Source: Komagataeibacter swingsii
GTDB lineage: Bacteria > Pseudomonadota > Alphaproteobacteria > Acetobacterales > Acetobacteraceae
Assembly: GCF_003207895.1 (NCBI RefSeq)
Contig: NZ_NKUB01000006.1
Location: 83,442 to 147,441, forward strand
Length of the DNA stretch: 64,000 nucleotides
Direction of reading: 5' to 3'
The position numbers and the translations under genes were made by a program. The notes beneath the pieces were generated by a model that was not told the origin of the DNA, did no database searches, and saw only the letters and a list, made by a program, of their open reading frames with translations. Positions 36,366 to 45,585 of this stretch are shown here, one piece after another; position 1 is the first letter of the stretch; the number at the start of each line of letters is the position of its first letter.

Positions 36366-37226
36366 ATGTCCCGTGAGTGGATCAGCGAGGGCCTGTACGA
36401 GGGCTGGCGGCAGGAACTGCGTGTGGACCGGATGCTGGCGCGCAAAAAAAGCGCGTTCCAGGATATCGCCGTGTTCGAGAACGTCGACCTTGGCCGCGTG
36501 CTGATGCTTGATGGCGTGGTCCAGATCACGGAACGCGATGAATTCGTCTATCAGGAAATGCTGACCCATGTGCCGCTGCTGGAACATGGCGATGCGAAGC
36601 GCGTGCTGATCATTGGCGCGGGTGATGGCGGCGTGCTGCGCCGCGTGCTGGAACACGGCACCGTGGAAAAGGCCGTGATGGTCGAGATCGACGGTGACGT
36701 GATCGCGCTGTCCAGGGAATTCCTGCCCTCCATCGCCGGGAATGCCTGGAACGACCCGCGCGCCGAGGTGATCGTGGGTGACGGGATCGAGTATGTCACC
36801 AACGCGGCTGACGGGTCGTTTGACGTGATCATCGTGGACAGCACCGACCCGATCGGGGTTGGCGAAGTGCTGTTTACCGATTCGTTCTACAAGCACTGCG
36901 CCCGTATCCTGACGGCCAACGGCATTATCGTGAACCAGTGCGGCGTGCCGTTCATGCAGGCGGATGAACTGCGTGACACCAGCGCGCGGCGGGCGCAGTT
37001 CTTCGACCACGTATCAGCCTATGTCGCGGCGGTGCCGACCTATGTCGGTGGGTTCATGACGCTGGGCGTCGCGGCCAAGGGCCGTGTGCCGGGCCAGACG
37101 CCGGCCGATGTGATCCGCGCGCGCGCGCAGAAGGCAGGCATTGCGGATACCCGGTACTGGACGCCGGAAATGCACGTCGCATCCTTCACCCTGCCGCCCT
37201 ATATCGCGCGGAACCTGCCGCGCTGA
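36366..37226 (+). CDS. speE: spermidine synthase (polyamine aminopropyltransferase)
   Basis: A 286-residue aminopropyltransferase that joins decarboxylated AdoMet to putrescine. The methyltransferase-like fold shows VLIIGAGDGGVLRRVLEH (about residues 80-97, cosubstrate binding), EIDGDVIALS (about 105-114), VGDGIEYV and the catalytic Asp in IIVDSTDPIG (about 156-165). The N-terminal beta domain contains SAFQDIAVFENVDLGRVLMLDG. Length is normal. It lies downstream of speD on the same strand; a strong terminator follows. Confidence 0.96.
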   Translation: MSREWISEGLYEGWRQELRVDRMLARKKSAFQDIAVFENVDLGRVLMLDGVVQITERDEFVYQEMLTHVPLLEHGDAKRVLIIGAGDGGVLRRVLEHGTVEKAVMVEIDGDVIALSREFLPSIAGNAWNDPRAEVIVGDGIEYVTNAADGSFDVIIVDSTDPIGVGEVLFTDSFYKHCARILTANGIIVNQCGVPFMQADELRDTSARRAQFFDHVSAYVAAVPTYVGGFMTLGVAAKGRVPGQTPADVIRARAQKAGIADTRYWTPEMHVASFTLPPYIARNLPR

Positions 37227-37246
37227 CCCCATGGTGCGGATGCCAT

Positions 37247-37283
37247 GAAAAAAGGCCGGAGGGGATGTCCCTCCGGCCTTTTT
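37247..37283. terminator. Bidirectional terminator between speE and the ABM monooxygenase gene
   Basis: GGCCGGAGGG-GATGT-CCCTCCGGCC (37254-37278), flanked by AAAAAA and TTTTT; it serves both converging genes. Confidence 0.95.
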
Positions 37284-37305
37284 CGTTGCGGTGTCAGGCT
37301 GGTTA

Positions 37306-37617
37306 TCAGGCTTTGGGCGCAATGCGGGCGGTCTTGCGCAGGCTGACCAGCTCCGCGCCCAGTTCCTTCACGGCCACTTCAAAGACCTTGAAGTGGGGGG
37401 TGGCGAGGTGGGTCTCGAATGCGGCTTCATCATCATAGACTTCCACCAGGATGACGGTCTGCGGGTCGTCCATCGGGCTGACCGCTTCAAATCGCTGGCA
37501 GCCGTCTTCATCGGCTACGGAATGCGCGCTGTCATAGGCGCACAGTTCGAGGAAGTGCTCACGATGTTCGGCAGGGATGCGGAATTCGGCCACGATGGTC
37601 AGCGGGCTTGTGGTCAT
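37306..37617 (-). CDS. ABM-domain putative quinol monooxygenase
   Basis: A 103-residue antibiotic-biosynthesis-monooxygenase-fold protein. It reads MTTSPLTIVAEFRIPAEHREHFLELC, then CQRFEAVSPMDDPQTVILVEVYDDEAAFETHLATPHF (in two blocks, about residues 41-78), the pattern of small YgiN-like dimeric beta-alpha barrels. Members oxidise quinols without cofactor or act in aldehyde/quinone detoxification; the substrate is not predictable. It converges on speE and diverges from the glycine riboswitch. Confidence 0.85.
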   Translation of the reverse strand: MTTSPLTIVAEFRIPAEHREHFLELCAYDSAHSVADEDGCQRFEAVSPMDDPQTVILVEVYDDEAAFETHLATPHFKVFEVAVKELGAELVSLRKTARIAPKA

Positions 37618-37742
37618 GCGGGGATATCCTTTCTACATTGCGTATCCAGAACGTAATGCCTGAATGCGGTGGCGCCACGGCGTCCTGAAGCCGCGATGGT
37701 TTTCATGGATTGACTTGGCGCATCCGGTCATGTCAAGTCAGT

Positions 37743-37912
37743 CTGGTCGACACGGGAGAGACCGGCTTCGCGCCGGCGCCGAAGGAGCAACCGCCCCGGA
37801 AACTCTCAGGCCAAAGGACCGGTCGACCAGGAATTCTGGAAAGAGGTATCCCTGACCCGGATACCCGCCGACGGGATAACGATCTCAGGCACATGCGACA
37901 GAAGGGGCACGT
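37743..37912 (+). promoter_or_regulatory. Tandem glycine riboswitch upstream of the gcv operon
   Basis: Two adjacent glycine aptamers. Aptamer 1 (about 37743-37830) is closed by CTGGTCGAC/GTCGACCAG and has GGGAGAG, GCCGAAGGAGCAA and CTCTCAGG...AAAGGACC. Aptamer 2 (about 37831-37912) has TCTGGAAAGAG, CCGCCGACGGGATAACGATCTCAGGC in two blocks, and GACAGAAGGGGCA. A hairpin GAATCC-ATCC-GGATTC (37915-37930) lies directly behind and precedes an AGGAG ribosome site, so it may be the expression platform. It most likely turns gcvTHP on when glycine is abundant. Confidence 0.96.
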
Positions 37913-37944
37913 TTGAATCCATCCGGATTCGACAGGAGTGCCGC

Positions 37945-38094
37945 ATGTCCACGCCGTTGCCTGCCCGTGTTTTCCGCCTGTCCCCGTTTCCCATTCCCCG
38001 TTCCGCTGGCGCGTATCGTGCCACGTCGCCCGCATGCCGTGCATGTGGGGCTGCCTGCGCGCATGCGGACCCGCACAAGGCCCAGCCCGCATGA
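37945..38094 (+). CDS. Putative 49-aa leader ORF translationally coupled to gcvT
   Basis: A 50-codon frame between the glycine riboswitch and gcvT. It has the only good ribosome site in the leader (ACAGGAGTGCCGC before ATG 37945) and its TGA (38092-38094) overlaps the gcvT ATG at 38091 (ATGA). gcvT itself has no obvious Shine-Dalgarno, so re-initiation after this ORF would explain its translation. The peptide starts MSTPLPARVFRLSPF, is Pro/Arg/Ala-rich and has four Cys in its second half (ACRACGAACAH). No family is recognised. Confidence 0.55.
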   Translation: MSTPLPARVFRLSPFPIPRSAGAYRATSPACRACGAACAHADPHKAQPA

Positions 38095-39224
38095 ACCAGC
38101 CCCTGCTACGCACCCCCCTTTACGATCTTCACCTTGAACTCGGCGCGCGGATGGTGCCGTTCGCGGGCTATGACATGCCGGTGCAGTATCCCGCAGGCGT
38201 CATGGCCGAACACCTGCATACCCGCACAAAGGCGGGGCTGTTCGATGTCTCGCATATGGGGCAGGTCCGCATCCGCCCGAAATCCGGCAAGATCGTGGAT
38301 GCCGCCCATGCGCTGGAGGCCCTGGTGCCCGCCGATATCGTCAGCCTGAAACCCGGTCGCCAGCGTTACGCCGTGTTCACCACGGCCGATGGCGGCATAA
38401 GCGATGACCTGATGGTCACCAACATGGGCGACTGGCTGCTGCTGGTGGTCAATGCCGCGTGCAAGGATGCCGATTTCGCCCATGTGCATGATGCGCTGCA
38501 TGCCACCTGCGACGTGGACATGCTGGCCGATCGCGCCCTGATCGCGGTGCAGGGACCAGCGGCGGAGGCGGCCCTCGCGGCCCTCAACCCCGCAGCCACC
38601 GGAATGCGCTTCATGGATGTGGCGCAAATGGTGCTGGCGGGCGTGCCCTGCATCGTCTCGCGTTCCGGCTACACGGGTGAGGACGGGTTTGAGATTGGCA
38701 TGGCGCATGACGGGGCGCTTGCCGTGGCCCGCGCCCTGCTGGCCCAGCCCGATGTGGCGCCCGTGGGCCTTGGCGCGCGGGACAGCCTGCGGCTGGAAGC
38801 GGGGCTGTGCCTGTATGGTTCCGATATCGACCTGACCACGACCCCGGTCGAGGCCGCCCTTGAATGGTCCATCCAGAAAAGCCGCAGGCCCGGTGGCGCG
38901 CGGGCCGGTGGCTACCCGGGGGCGCAGGTCGTGGCCGACCAGCTGGCCGATGGCACGACGCGCCGCCGCGTGGGCCTGCGTGCGCAGGGGCGGGCACCGG
39001 TGCGTGGCGGGGCCGAACTGTTTGCCGATGAAGCGGGCACGCAGCCCGCGGGCCGCGTGACATCGGGCGCGTTTGGCCCCAGCGTGGGTGGTCCCGTCGC
39101 CATGGGCTACGTGGCGGCCGACCATGCCGGCATCGGCACGCCGCTGTTCGCCAGCGTGCGTGGCCGCCTGCTGCCGGTGGCGGTGACGGCGCTGCCCTTT
39201 GTGGCGGCGACGTTCAAGCGCTAG
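38091..39224 (+). CDS. gcvT: glycine cleavage system aminomethyltransferase (T protein)
   Basis: A 377-residue T protein that transfers the methylene group of glycine from the H-protein lipoyl arm to tetrahydrofolate, releasing ammonia. It begins LLRTPLYDLHLELGARMVPF, followed by FAGYDMPVQYP, GLFDVSHMGQ (catalytic Asp region is later, at about 96-110, TADGGISDDLMV) and SRSGYTGEDGFEI (about 185-197). The C-terminal beta-barrel ends AATFKR. Homology sets the start at 38091, although the frame is open upstream. First enzyme gene of gcvT-gcvH-gcvP. Confidence 0.96.
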   Translation: MNQPLLRTPLYDLHLELGARMVPFAGYDMPVQYPAGVMAEHLHTRTKAGLFDVSHMGQVRIRPKSGKIVDAAHALEALVPADIVSLKPGRQRYAVFTTADGGISDDLMVTNMGDWLLLVVNAACKDADFAHVHDALHATCDVDMLADRALIAVQGPAAEAALAALNPAATGMRFMDVAQMVLAGVPCIVSRSGYTGEDGFEIGMAHDGALAVARALLAQPDVAPVGLGARDSLRLEAGLCLYGSDIDLTTTPVEAALEWSIQKSRRPGGARAGGYPGAQVVADQLADGTTRRRVGLRAQGRAPVRGGAELFADEAGTQPAGRVTSGAFGPSVGGPVAMGYVAADHAGIGTPLFASVRGRLLPVAVTALPFVAATFKR

Positions 39225-39266
39225 GTTTTCCCCTGTTTTTTCAAACATATTTCAGATCAATGGAGC

Positions 39267-39638
39267 ATGGACATGACCGTTTATTACACCAGGGAACATG
39301 AATGGCTGCGCGTCGAGGGCGATGTTGCGGTTGTCGGCATTACCGCCCATGCGGCGAATGAACTGGGCGAACTGGTGTTTGCCGAAGCCCGCGACCCCGG
39401 CACGACGGTGGAGCAGGGCGACAGCGTGGCCGTGGTGGAATCGGTCAAGGCCGCGTCCGACATCTACGCGCCGGTCACGGGTGACGTGCTGGCGTTCAAC
39501 GATGCGCTGACCGATGACGCCGCCCTGGTCAACCGCGACCCCGAAGGGGAGGGCTGGATCGTGCGCATGACCATCGCGGATGCATCCCAGCTTGAGGGCC
39601 TGATGGACAGGGCCACCTATACCGCGCTGGTTGGCTGA
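39267..39638 (+). CDS. gcvH: glycine cleavage system H protein
   Basis: A 123-residue lipoyl carrier protein that shuttles the aminomethyl intermediate between P, T and L proteins. The lipoylated lysine is Lys61 in VVESVKAASDIYAPVTG. YYTREHEWL at the N terminus and NRDPEGEGWI near the C terminus are family blocks. An ATG at 39273 (MTVYYTRE) is an alternative start and equally plausible. It lies 42 bp after gcvT and 33 bp before gcvP, in one operon. Confidence 0.97.
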   Translation: MDMTVYYTREHEWLRVEGDVAVVGITAHAANELGELVFAEARDPGTTVEQGDSVAVVESVKAASDIYAPVTGDVLAFNDALTDDAALVNRDPEGEGWIVRMTIADASQLEGLMDRATYTALVG

Positions 39639-39671
39639 TCTTCCCGACCGTTCCCCCTATCTTTACGGAGT

Positions 39672-42566
39672 ATGCTGGCCGTGACGTCTTCCCCCTGTGG
39701 TTCTTCTTCCCTGTGGCATGGTCTGGGTGATGATGCCGGTGCGTTCTGCACCCGTCATGTCGGGCCGGACGCCAGTGACGTGGCCGACATGCTGCGTGTG
39801 GTGGGGGCGGACAGCCTCGATGCGCTCATGGCGCAGACAGTGCCGGGCAATATCCGCCTGTCGGGCGCCATGGGCCTTGGCGCGGGTGTGCCCGAACATG
39901 TCGCGCTGGCCCGCCTGCGCGCGATCGCGGCGGAAAACCGGGTCCTGACATCGCTGATCGGACAGGGATATTACGATACGATCCTGCCCGGCGTGATCCA
40001 GCGCAACGTGCTGGAAAACCCGGCCTGGTACACGGCCTATACCCCGTACCAGCCTGAAATCAGCCAGGGGCGGCTGGAAGCGCTGCTGAACTTCCAGACG
40101 CTGGTGATCGAACTGACCGGGTTGGCCGTGGCCAATGCCTCGCTGCTGGACGAGGGGACAGCGGCAGCCGAGGCCATGGCCATGGCCCGCCGCGTGTCCA
40201 GAAGCAAGGCCAGTGCCTTCTTTGTCGATGCCGACTGCCACCCGCAGACCATCGCGGTCGTGCGCACCCGCGCCGAACCGATGGGCTGGCAGGTCGTGGT
40301 GGGTGATCCCGCCACCGATCTGGACCCGCAGGCGGTGTTTGGCGCGCTGTTCCAGTATCCGGGGTCATCGGGTGCAATCCGTGACCCGCGCGCATGGATC
40401 GAAAGCCTGCATGCGACGGGTGCGATTGCCAGTATGGCAGCAGACCCCATGGCGCTGATGCTGCTGGAAAGCCCCGGCGCGCTGGGGGCGGATATCGCCA
40501 TCGGGTCCATGCAGCGTTACGGCATGCCCATGGGGGCGGGCGGCCCGCATGCGGCCTATATGGCGACGCGCGATGCGTTCCGCCGCAATATTCCCGGTCG
40601 GATCGTGGGCGTATCCATCGATTCGCGCGGCAATCCCGCCTACCGTCTGGCGCTGCAGACGCGCGAGCAGCATATCCGCCGTGAAAAGGCGACATCGAAC
40701 ATCTGCACCGCACAGGCGCTGCCCGCCATCGTATCGTCCATGTACGCGCTGTATCATGGGCCGGCGGGGCTGAAGGCCATCGCCACGCGCATCCACCGGC
40801 TGGCCACGATCATGGCGGCTGGCCTGCGCGCGCTGGGTGCCAAAGTGGTGACAACGGCGTTCTTTGACACGGTCATGGTTGAAACCGGCACGGATACGGA
40901 CGGCGTGATGGCGCGCGCGCTGGATGCGGGCATGAACCTGCGCCGGGTTGACGCGACGCATGTGGGCATAAGCCTTGATGAGACCACCACGCCGGACACG
41001 GTGCGCGCGGTATGGGCCAGTGTCAGTGGCGACGCGGCAAAGGTGGCGCAGGTCGAAGCCGGCCTTGCCGATATCGCCAGCCCCATCCCCGCGGGCCTTG
41101 TCCGCACGGGTACGATGCTGACGCAGCCCATCTTCTCCGCCTGCCGGTCGGAAACCGACATGCTGCGCTACCTGCGCCGCCTTGCTGATCGCGACCTGGC
41201 GCTGGACCGGTCCATGATCCCGCTGGGGTCATGCACCATGAAGCTGAACGCCACGGCGGAAATGCTGCCGATCACATGGCCGGAATTCTGCAATATCCAT
41301 CCCTTTGCGCCAGCGGACCAGATGCGCGGCTATGCCCGCCTGTTTGCCGACCTGGAACGGATGCTGTGCCGGGTCAGCGGTTATGACGCCGTCTCGCTCC
41401 AGCCCAATTCCGGCGCGCAGGGGGAATTCGCGGGGCTTATGGCCATACGTGGCTACCACCATGCCCGTGGCGACACGGGGCGGGACGTGTGCCTGATCCC
41501 GGCATCGGCGCATGGCACCAATCCCGCATCGGCCCAGATGGCGGGCATGCGCATTGTGGTGGTGGCGTGCGATTCGCAGGGCAATGTCGATATTGACGAC
41601 CTGAAGGCCAGGATCGCGAAGCATGCCGACCAGCTTGCCGCGATCATGATTACCTATCCCTCCACCCATGGCGTGTTCGAGGACAACGTGCGCGAGATCT
41701 GCGCGCTGGTGCATGCGGCGGGCGGGCAGGTCTATGTCGATGGCGCGAACCTGAACGCGCAGGTGGGCCTTGCGCAGCCCGGCGTGTATGGCGGGGATGT
41801 CAGCCATTTCAACCTGCACAAGACCTTCTGCATACCGCATGGCGGCGGCGGTCCCGGCATGGGGCCGATCGGGGTGGGCGCGCATCTTGCCCCCTACCTG
41901 CCCGCTGCGCCGCAGGAGGGGAAAGGCATCGCCATTTCCGCAGCCCCCTTCGGGTCCGCCGATGTGCTGCCCATTTCGTGGATGTACATGGTCATGATGG
42001 GCGATGCGGGGCTGAAGCGCGCAACCGAGGTCGCGATCCTGAACTCCAACTACATCGCAACGCGGCTTTCGGCGCATTATCCGGTGCTGTACCGCGGCGT
42101 GAACGGGCGGGTCGCGCATGAATGCATCATCGACCTGCGCCCGCTGAAGGACAGGGTCGGCGTTACGGTGGACGACATCGCCAAACGCCTGATCGACCAT
42201 GGCTTCCATGCGCCCACGGTCAGCTTTCCCGTCGCGGGCACCTTCATGATCGAACCCACCGAATCCGAAAGCCGGGCCGAGCTGGACCGCTTCTGTGATG
42301 CGATGATCGCCATCCGCGCCGAAATCACGGCGGTTGAGAATGGCGAACTGACCATCGACGACAGCCCCCTGCGCCACGCCCCGCATACCGTGCGCGACGT
42401 GACCGACCCGGACTGGTCCCATGTCTATGACCGCGCGCAGGCCTGCCTGCCGGGTGCCGTGGTGGCGGCCAGCAAATACTGGTCCCCGGTCAACCGGCTG
42501 GATAACGCCTATGGCGACCGCAACCTTGTCTGTTCGTGCCCCGATATCAGCGCCTATGCTGGTTAG
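39672..42566 (+). CDS. gcvP: glycine dehydrogenase (decarboxylating), P protein, single chain
   Basis: A 964-residue PLP enzyme that decarboxylates glycine and loads the aminomethyl group on GcvH. It is the full-length fused form rather than the split GcvPA/GcvPB. The N-terminal half holds [13 protein letters not shown] and [13 protein letters not shown]; the C-terminal half contains the PLP lysine in [20 protein letters not shown] (about residue 719) with [16 protein letters not shown] and the [16 protein letters not shown] block. The N-terminal 20 residues are Ser-rich and poorly conserved. It ends the riboswitch-controlled operon; the L protein is not in the window. Confidence 0.97.
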   Translation: MLAVTSSPCGSSSLWHGLGDDAGAFCTRHVGPDASDVADMLRVVGADSLDALMAQTVPGNIRLSGAMGLGAGVPEHVALARLRAIAAENRVLTSLIGQGYYDTILPGVIQRNVLENPAWYTAYTPYQPEISQGRLEALLNFQTLVIELTGLAVANASLLDEGTAAAEAMAMARRVSRSKASAFFVDADCHPQTIAVVRTRAEPMGWQVVVGDPATDLDPQAVFGALFQYPGSSGAIRDPRAWIESLHATGAIASMAADPMALMLLESPGALGADIAIGSMQRYGMPMGAGGPHAAYMATRDAFRRNIPGRIVGVSIDSRGNPAYRLALQTREQHIRREKATSNICTAQALPAIVSSMYALYHGPAGLKAIATRIHRLATIMAAGLRALGAKVVTTAFFDTVMVETGTDTDGVMARALDAGMNLRRVDATHVGISLDETTTPDTVRAVWASVSGDAAKVAQVEAGLADIASPIPAGLVRTGTMLTQPIFSACRSETDMLRYLRRLADRDLALDRSMIPLGSCTMKLNATAEMLPITWPEFCNIHPFAPADQMRGYARLFADLERMLCRVSGYDAVSLQPNSGAQGEFAGLMAIRGYHHARGDTGRDVCLIPASAHGTNPASAQMAGMRIVVVACDSQGNVDIDDLKARIAKHADQLAAIMITYPSTHGVFEDNVREICALVHAAGGQVYVDGANLNAQVGLAQPGVYGGDVSHFNLHKTFCIPHGGGGPGMGPIGVGAHLAPYLPAAPQEGKGIAISAAPFGSADVLPISWMYMVMMGDAGLKRATEVAILNSNYIATRLSAHYPVLYRGVNGRVAHECIIDLRPLKDRVGVTVDDIAKRLIDHGFHAPTVSFPVAGTFMIEPTESESRAELDRFCDAMIAIRAEITAVENGELTIDDSPLRHAPHTVRDVTDPDWSHVYDRAQACLPGAVVAASKYWSPVNRLDNAYGDRNLVCSCPDISAYAG

Positions 42567-42681
42567 GGGGATTTCAGGCTGATCCGCCAGAAAACCTTCC
42601 CTTGGGGCTGATTGCGTCCCGGCGGTTCATGTATATATCTGTTGCGATACAATGTACGGGCCGCGGGAAGGGGACAGCACG

Positions 42682-43737
42682 GTGAAGATTGGCAGACACA
42701 GGCTGGGCATCGGGGCGCTGGCCTGCATGATTGCGGCAGGCGCCCCGGTGCTGTCGCCCGCCATGGCGCGGGAGGTTACGGACATGGCGGGGGTGACCCA
42801 GTCCGTGCCGGACCATCCCGCGCGGATTGCCGATCTGTGGTTCGCCCATAACGAACTGGTGCTGATGCTGGGTGGCGCACGCCAGGTCGTCATGACCGTG
42901 GACCGCCCGCAGGCGCGGCCATGGATGTACAGGGTCTTCCCCGCCCTGTACCAGGCCCAGGTTGTCAACGGCCCGCAGGTCAATGCCGAGACCCTGCTGC
43001 GGGACCGGGTGGACCTTGTCTTCATGCCTGATGCATCGGCCGCCATCGCGGCGTTCCGTGGGGTGGGGGTGCCGACGCTGGTCGCCTCCTTCCATGATGT
43101 GGAGGGATTGCTGCGGGTCATGGACATGACGGCGGCGGCCCTTGGCACCGAGCAGGCGCATGCGACCGCGACCCGTTACCGCACCATGATGCGGCAGACC
43201 GTCAATGACGCGCGGGACCGGCTGGCCAGCCTGCCCGATGCCCGGCGCCCGCGCGTGCTGCATGTCCAGTCGCTGCATCCGCTGAAGGTGGATGGGGCGG
43301 ACAGCATTGTCGATGAATGGATCACCCTTGCCGGTGGCCGCAACGCCGCACGCGGCGTAAGCGGCAACATGAAGCCGGTCTCGGTCGAGCAGGTGGCGGC
43401 ATGGGACCCCGATGTCATCATCCTCGGCCCTGATTGCGGCACGCTGGACCCGGCGGCCAATGGCGGCGTATGGCAGCGCCTGCGCGCGGTGCGCGAGGGC
43501 AGGGTGCATAACAACCCCTCGGGCGTTTTCCCGTGGGACCGCTATGGCAGCGAACTGCCGTTGCAGATAAGCTGGGCCGCGAAGATCCTGAACCCCGACC
43601 GGTTTGCCGATGTGGACCCGCTGGCCCTGACACGTGAGTTCTACGGTACCTATTTCCATTATGCCCTGAGCGCGCAGGATGCCGCCCGCATCCTTGCGGG
43701 CCAGCCACCCGAACCCACGGCGGACAAAACGCCGTGA
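42682..43737 (+). CDS. ABC transporter periplasmic substrate-binding protein (iron-complex/cobalamin type)
   Basis: A 351-residue class III binding protein. The signal peptide is residues 1-28 (KIGRHRLGIGALACMIAAG, cleavage after AMA). TDMAGVTQSVPDHPARIADL is the typical opening of FepB/BtuF-like proteins, followed by VDLVFMPDA and WDPDVIILG at the lobe edges. The GTG at 42682 follows AAGGGG and gives a clean signal peptide; an ATG at 42652 would add ten residues. The ligand cannot be named: siderophore, haem, cobalamin and other metal-chelate systems share this layout. It overlaps the permease gene (GTGA at 43734). Confidence 0.85.
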   Translation: MKIGRHRLGIGALACMIAAGAPVLSPAMAREVTDMAGVTQSVPDHPARIADLWFAHNELVLMLGGARQVVMTVDRPQARPWMYRVFPALYQAQVVNGPQVNAETLLRDRVDLVFMPDASAAIAAFRGVGVPTLVASFHDVEGLLRVMDMTAAALGTEQAHATATRYRTMMRQTVNDARDRLASLPDARRPRVLHVQSLHPLKVDGADSIVDEWITLAGGRNAARGVSGNMKPVSVEQVAAWDPDVIILGPDCGTLDPAANGGVWQRLRAVREGRVHNNPSGVFPWDRYGSELPLQISWAAKILNPDRFADVDPLALTREFYGTYFHYALSAQDAARILAGQPPEPTADKTP

Positions 43738-44741
43738 CCCTGCGCGCGCGCGTGGTCGGGTGCCTGTGTATGGTGGGTCTGCTGGGGCTGGCGCTGCTGT
43801 CGGCGTGTATCGGGCGCTTCCCGTTGCAGCCGGGGCAGGTGCTGCATGCCCTGCTGATGGCGGGGCACGCCCCGGCGCAGGGTGATATGGTGCATACTGT
43901 CCTGTTCGGCGCGCGCCTGCCCCGCATCGGGGGAGCGATATGCGTGGGGGCGGCGCTGTCGGTGGCGGGGGCCGCGTATCAGGCGGTGTTTCGTAATCCG
44001 CTGGTTTCTCCCGGGCTGCTTGGCGTGCTGGCGGGGGCTGGCATGGGGGCGGCGCTGGGCATTGTATGGGGCGTGGGGCACGCCGGGGTAGCGGCCCTGT
44101 CCTTTACGGGTGGCCTGGCGGCGGTGGCGTTCGGGGTGGGGGTGGCGCGGATGTTCGATGCCGCATCCATGCTGATGCTGATATTCGGCGGGCTGATCAG
44201 TTCGGCGCTGTTTACCGCGCTGCTGTCGCTGCTCAAATACGTGGCGGACCCGCAGAACCAGTTGCCCGATATCGTATTCTGGCTGCTGGGCAGCCTGACG
44301 CAGGTGACACCGCAGGCGCTGGGCATGCTGGCGGGGCCGGTGGTGGTGGGGATCGTGCTGCTGTCGGCGTGTGGGCGGATGCTGGACGGGCTGGCCATGG
44401 GGGATGAGGAAGCGCGCACGCTGGGCATTCCGGTCATGGCGCTGCGCTATGGGGTGATTGGCGGGGCCACGGTCCTGGCGGCCATGACGGTCGCGGTCGC
44501 GGGCATGATCGGCTGGGTCGGGCTGGTGGTGCCCCATGTCGCGCGCCTGCTGGTCGGGCCATGCAACATGCGCGTACTGCCGGTCAGCGCCTGTGTGGGG
44601 GCCATGTTCCTGCTGGTGTGCGATGACCTGGCGCGCACCCTGTCGGCGGAAGAAATTCCCGTGGGCCTGATTGCCGACCTGCTGGGGGTGGTGGTGTTTG
44701 TCGCGGTGCTGCCGCTGTTGCGGCACGGGTGGCGGGCATGA
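43734..44741 (+). CDS. FecCD-type ABC transporter permease
   Basis: A 335-residue permease with about nine to ten transmembrane helices, of the FecCD/BtuC family. Signatures include RLPRIGGAICVGAALSVAGA (about residues 62-81), NPLVSPGLLGVLAGAGMGAA, and GWVGLVVPHVARLLVG (about 262-277), where the cytoplasmic coupling helix meets the ATPase. The GTG start overlaps the stop of the binding protein, and its stop overlaps the ATPase ATG at 44738, so all three are translated together. Confidence 0.92.
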   Translation: MTLRARVVGCLCMVGLLGLALLSACIGRFPLQPGQVLHALLMAGHAPAQGDMVHTVLFGARLPRIGGAICVGAALSVAGAAYQAVFRNPLVSPGLLGVLAGAGMGAALGIVWGVGHAGVAALSFTGGLAAVAFGVGVARMFDAASMLMLIFGGLISSALFTALLSLLKYVADPQNQLPDIVFWLLGSLTQVTPQALGMLAGPVVVGIVLLSACGRMLDGLAMGDEEARTLGIPVMALRYGVIGGATVLAAMTVAVAGMIGWVGLVVPHVARLLVGPCNMRVLPVSACVGAMFLLVCDDLARTLSAEEIPVGLIADLLGVVVFVAVLPLLRHGWRA

Positions 44742-45499
44742 GTGGCAAGGATGCCATCCTGCGGGTGGAGCATGCGGGTTTTCGCCGGGGGCATCGCACG
44801 GTGCTGCATGACGTCTCGCTGGATATCCGCATGGGGGAAATGACGGCCCTGCTGGGGCCGAATGGCGCGGGCAAGACCACGTTGCTGCGCCTGCTGCTGG
44901 GCCTTGCGCGCCCGGATTCAGGGCAGGTCTGGCTGGATGGCAGGCCCATGGCTCACTGGTCCCGGCGGGATGTCGCCCGTCGCATCGCCTATGTACCGCA
45001 GGGGCATGTGCCGCTGTTTCCCTATAGCGTGCGCGATATCGTGGGCATGGGGCGGCTGGCGGAAACGCCGTTTGCCCCCACGCTGCATGAACGCGACCGG
45101 GTGGCGGTGGCGCATGCGCTGGCGGAACTGTCGATCACCCATCTGGCCGCGCGGCCCTATACCGAACTGTCCGGCGGGGAACGGCAGGCCGTGCTGCTGG
45201 CGCGCGCGGTGGCGCAGGGGGGGCATATCCTGATTCTGGATGAACCGGAAACCGGCCTTGATTACGGGCAGAAGCTGCGGCTGTACGCCCTGTTGCGCAG
45301 GCTGGCGGCACAGGGCCGCGCCATAGTCGCCACCACGCATGACCCGATTCAGGCCGCGGGCATATTCGATCGCGCCATCCTGCTGCGTCATGGCCGGGTC
45401 ATGGCGGATGGGCCGGCCGCATCCCTGCTGGCGCCCCCCATGCTGGAGCGGCTTTACGCGCGACAGGACCAGGCAAAAATCGAAGAAAGTTTTTGGTGA
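44738..45499 (+). CDS. ABC transporter ATP-binding protein (FecE/BtuD type)
   Basis: A 253-residue ATPase energising the upstream importer. Walker A is GPNGAGKTTLL (about residues 36-46), the Q-loop is YVPQG (about 85-89), the signature is LSGGERQAVLLARA (about 145-158), Walker B is ILILDEPETGLD (about 166-177) and the switch His is in ATTHD. The last codons AGT TTT TGG TGA come from a copy of the dispersed hairpin repeat, so the final Ser-Phe-Trp and the stop are repeat-derived. An upstream GTG at 44729 is less likely than the ATG overlapping the permease stop. Confidence 0.94.
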   Translation: MSGKDAILRVEHAGFRRGHRTVLHDVSLDIRMGEMTALLGPNGAGKTTLLRLLLGLARPDSGQVWLDGRPMAHWSRRDVARRIAYVPQGHVPLFPYSVRDIVGMGRLAETPFAPTLHERDRVAVAHALAELSITHLAARPYTELSGGERQAVLLARAVAQGGHILILDEPETGLDYGQKLRLYALLRRLAAQGRAIVATTHDPIQAAGIFDRAILLRHGRVMADGPAASLLAPPMLERLYARQDQAKIEESFW

Positions 45500-45567
45500 C
45501 GCTTTTTTCAGAAAGCTTCACCAGAACGCCGCTTTTTTGAAAAAAAAGGCAGCACCCAAAAACTTTT
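45486..45567 (+). repeat. Dispersed nested-hairpin repeat, copy 3 (overlaps end of ABC ATPase gene)
   Basis: AAAGTTTTTGG...CCCAAAAACTTTT outer arms, inner GGTGACGCTTT/AAAGCTTCACC and GCCGCTTTTTT/AAAAAAGGCAGC stems. Its first 14 bp lie inside the ATPase reading frame and supply the stop. It sits between converging genes. Confidence 0.9.
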
Positions 45568-45585
45568 GTTTTTTAAAACAGTCTT

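Noticed and set aside
37938..38090. Longer gcvT reading frame starting upstream at a GTG
   Set aside because: The extension is Cys/Pro/Met-rich without family similarity. Homology starts at LLRTPLYDLHLELGAR, just after 38091.
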